Below the pieces are notes generated by a model. It was not told where the DNA came from. It made no database searches and saw nothing but the letters and a program-made list of their open reading frames with translations. 64,000 nt of DNA from assembly GCF_048569485.1 (NCBI RefSeq), contig NC_134357.1, forward strand, positions 335,658,742 to 335,722,741. Reading direction: 5' to 3'. Numbering within the stretch: the first letter of the stretch is position 1; every line of letters begins with the position of its first letter. Below are positions 62,687 to 64,000 of this stretch, in pieces. Source of the stretch: Anomaloglossus baeobatrachus. Taxonomy: Eukaryota; Chordata; Amphibia; Anura; Aromobatidae. The translations under genes were made by a program, and so were the position numbers.

Positions 62687-64000
62687 GCTCGTGCGCACGT
62701 TGCATTTTTTTTTGCGTTTCTGCAGCGTTTTAAGCTGCAGCGTCACATTGTCAAAATGCATGCAATCTGGTTCCCCAGCAAAGTCTTTGAGAATCATGCA
62801 AAATCTGTGCGCACGTTGCTTTTTTAAACGCAGCGTTTTTATTGTCAAAAATCTGACAAAATCCCTACGTTTAAAAAAGCATCATGTCACTTCTTTTGTC
62901 CGTTTTGTCAGCGTTCTACACCCATTGAAATCAATGAGTTATAAAAAAACGCTACCAAAATGTTAAATAGTGCGTTTGCACTGCATTTTTGTTGCGATTC
63001 GCATGTTTTTCTGACATAACAAACGCAGGTCTTTCGTCTTTCTCTCTCTGTCGGTCGGTCTCTCTCTCTCTATGTCTGTCTGTCTCTATCTCTCTCTGTC
63101 GATCTCTCCCTCCCACCCCCTCTCTCATACTCACTTATCCCCGATCACGGGCGCGGCACTGCACGGCATTCACACTGTGGCGTCTTCTCCTCTTTTGAAA
63201 ATGCAGACCGCTCATTATTCCATCTCCTTTTCCCTGCTTCCCCCCACCGGCGCCTATGATTGGTTGCAGTCAGACACGCCCCTACGCTGAGTGACAGCTC
63301 TCTCACTGCAACCAATCACAGCCACCAGTGGGCGAGTCTATATCGTGCAGTAAAAAAAAACAATAAAAAAAAAATGTGAGGTCCCCCCAATTTTGATACT
63401 AGGCAGGGTAAATCCACATGGCTGAAGGCTGATATTCTCAGGTTGGGGAGCGCCACGTTATGGGGAGCCCCCCAGTCTAACAATATCAGCCAGCAGCCGC
63501 TCGGAATTGCCGCATCCATTAGATGCGACAGTCCCGGGACTCTACCCGGCTCATCCAGAATTGCCCTGGTGCGGTGGAAATCGGGGTAATAAGACGTTTA
63601 TGGCAGCAGCCCATAGCTGCCACTAAGTCCTAGGTTAATCATGGCAGGCGTCTCCCCGAGATATCTACCATGATTAACCTGTAAGTTAAAGAAAATAAAC
63701 ACACACATCCAAAAAATCCTTTATTTGGAGTAAAAGACAAAAAAACACCCTCTTTCACCACTTTATTAATCCCCTAATACCCATCCAGGTCCGACTTAAT
63801 CCACATGAGGTCCCACGACGCTTTCAGCTCAGCTACATGAGCCATGCGATCAGCGATGACGTCACTCATGTTACTTGCGGCCACCGTTCTCAGGTGGAGG
63901 ACTCCGGCTGTGGCCGCGGGTCACCTGAGTGATGGCACCGCTGATCGCGCTGCTCACTTCAGTCACTCAGGAGATTTGCGGTCATCGGTGAGTCCTTCAC
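62687..64000. mobile_element. Large TIR element with cargo module, cut by the window end
   Basis: After TTA it starts 'gggctcgtgcgcacgttgc', continues with 'gcgtttctgcagcgtttt' words, a 'tctctctctgtcggtcggtc' tract and a 'cgcggcactgcacggcattc' segment as in the element at 33509-35298. It then carries the cargo module in inverse orientation (about 63390-63700). The right end is outside the window. Confidence 0.6.

Overview
This looks like vertebrate nuclear DNA, most likely from an amphibian (a frog with a large, repeat-rich genome). The reasons are the split host genes with GT-AG introns, three tyrosine-recombinase (DIRS-type) retrotransposons, a Gmr1-like Ty3/gypsy element, Tc1 elements and a dense layer of short inverted-repeat elements. 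The amphibian assignment is inference; no species is claimed.

Host genes. The plus strand from 2569 to 52171 holds the last seven coding exons of IFT52, a core subunit of the cilium-building IFT-B complex. They encode about 232 residues, roughly the C-terminal half, and earlier exons lie left of the window. The exons total 699 bases; the introns (11.1, 0.1, 0.1, 7.8, 9.8 and 20.0 kb) hold nearly all the mobile elements. On the minus strand, 57365-60326 holds the last two exons of a second host gene that I do not recognise, converging tail to tail with IFT52.

Layout. 1-2190: old interspersed repeats. 3908-9816: DIRS element A. 9843-13688: a short frog repeat split by a 3.4-kb foldback element. 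14418-18180: GC-rich and mosaic repeats. 18183-19841: a nearly intact Tc1 transposon. 20268-20903: a TIR element. 22698-31181: a TIR element split by a whole-looking, very young Gmr1-type LTR retrotransposon (23051-30853, minus strand). 32490-36226: a large imperfect palindrome, one arm of which carries a further 1.8-kb TIR element. 36403-43205: a broken Tc1 transposon split by DIRS element B (36444-41787). 44334-50160: DIRS element C. 50191-52059: a TIR repeat with two nested insertions. 52172-64000: the IFT52 3' end, intergenic repeats and the second gene, whose intron is also full of TIR elements.

The clearest theme is nesting. Several insertions can be dated relative to each other because an uninterrupted copy of the same repeat (31309-31733), or the other arm of the palindrome, shows the empty target site. 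At least nine TIR elements are flanked by a 3-base TAA or TTA duplication, as in PIF/Harbinger transposons. Several big ones share the same internal cargo module. All three DIRS elements keep a second reading frame open across the reverse transcriptase region and share an N-terminal four-cysteine motif in ORF1. I found no RNA gene, CRISPR array or bacterial-type operon.
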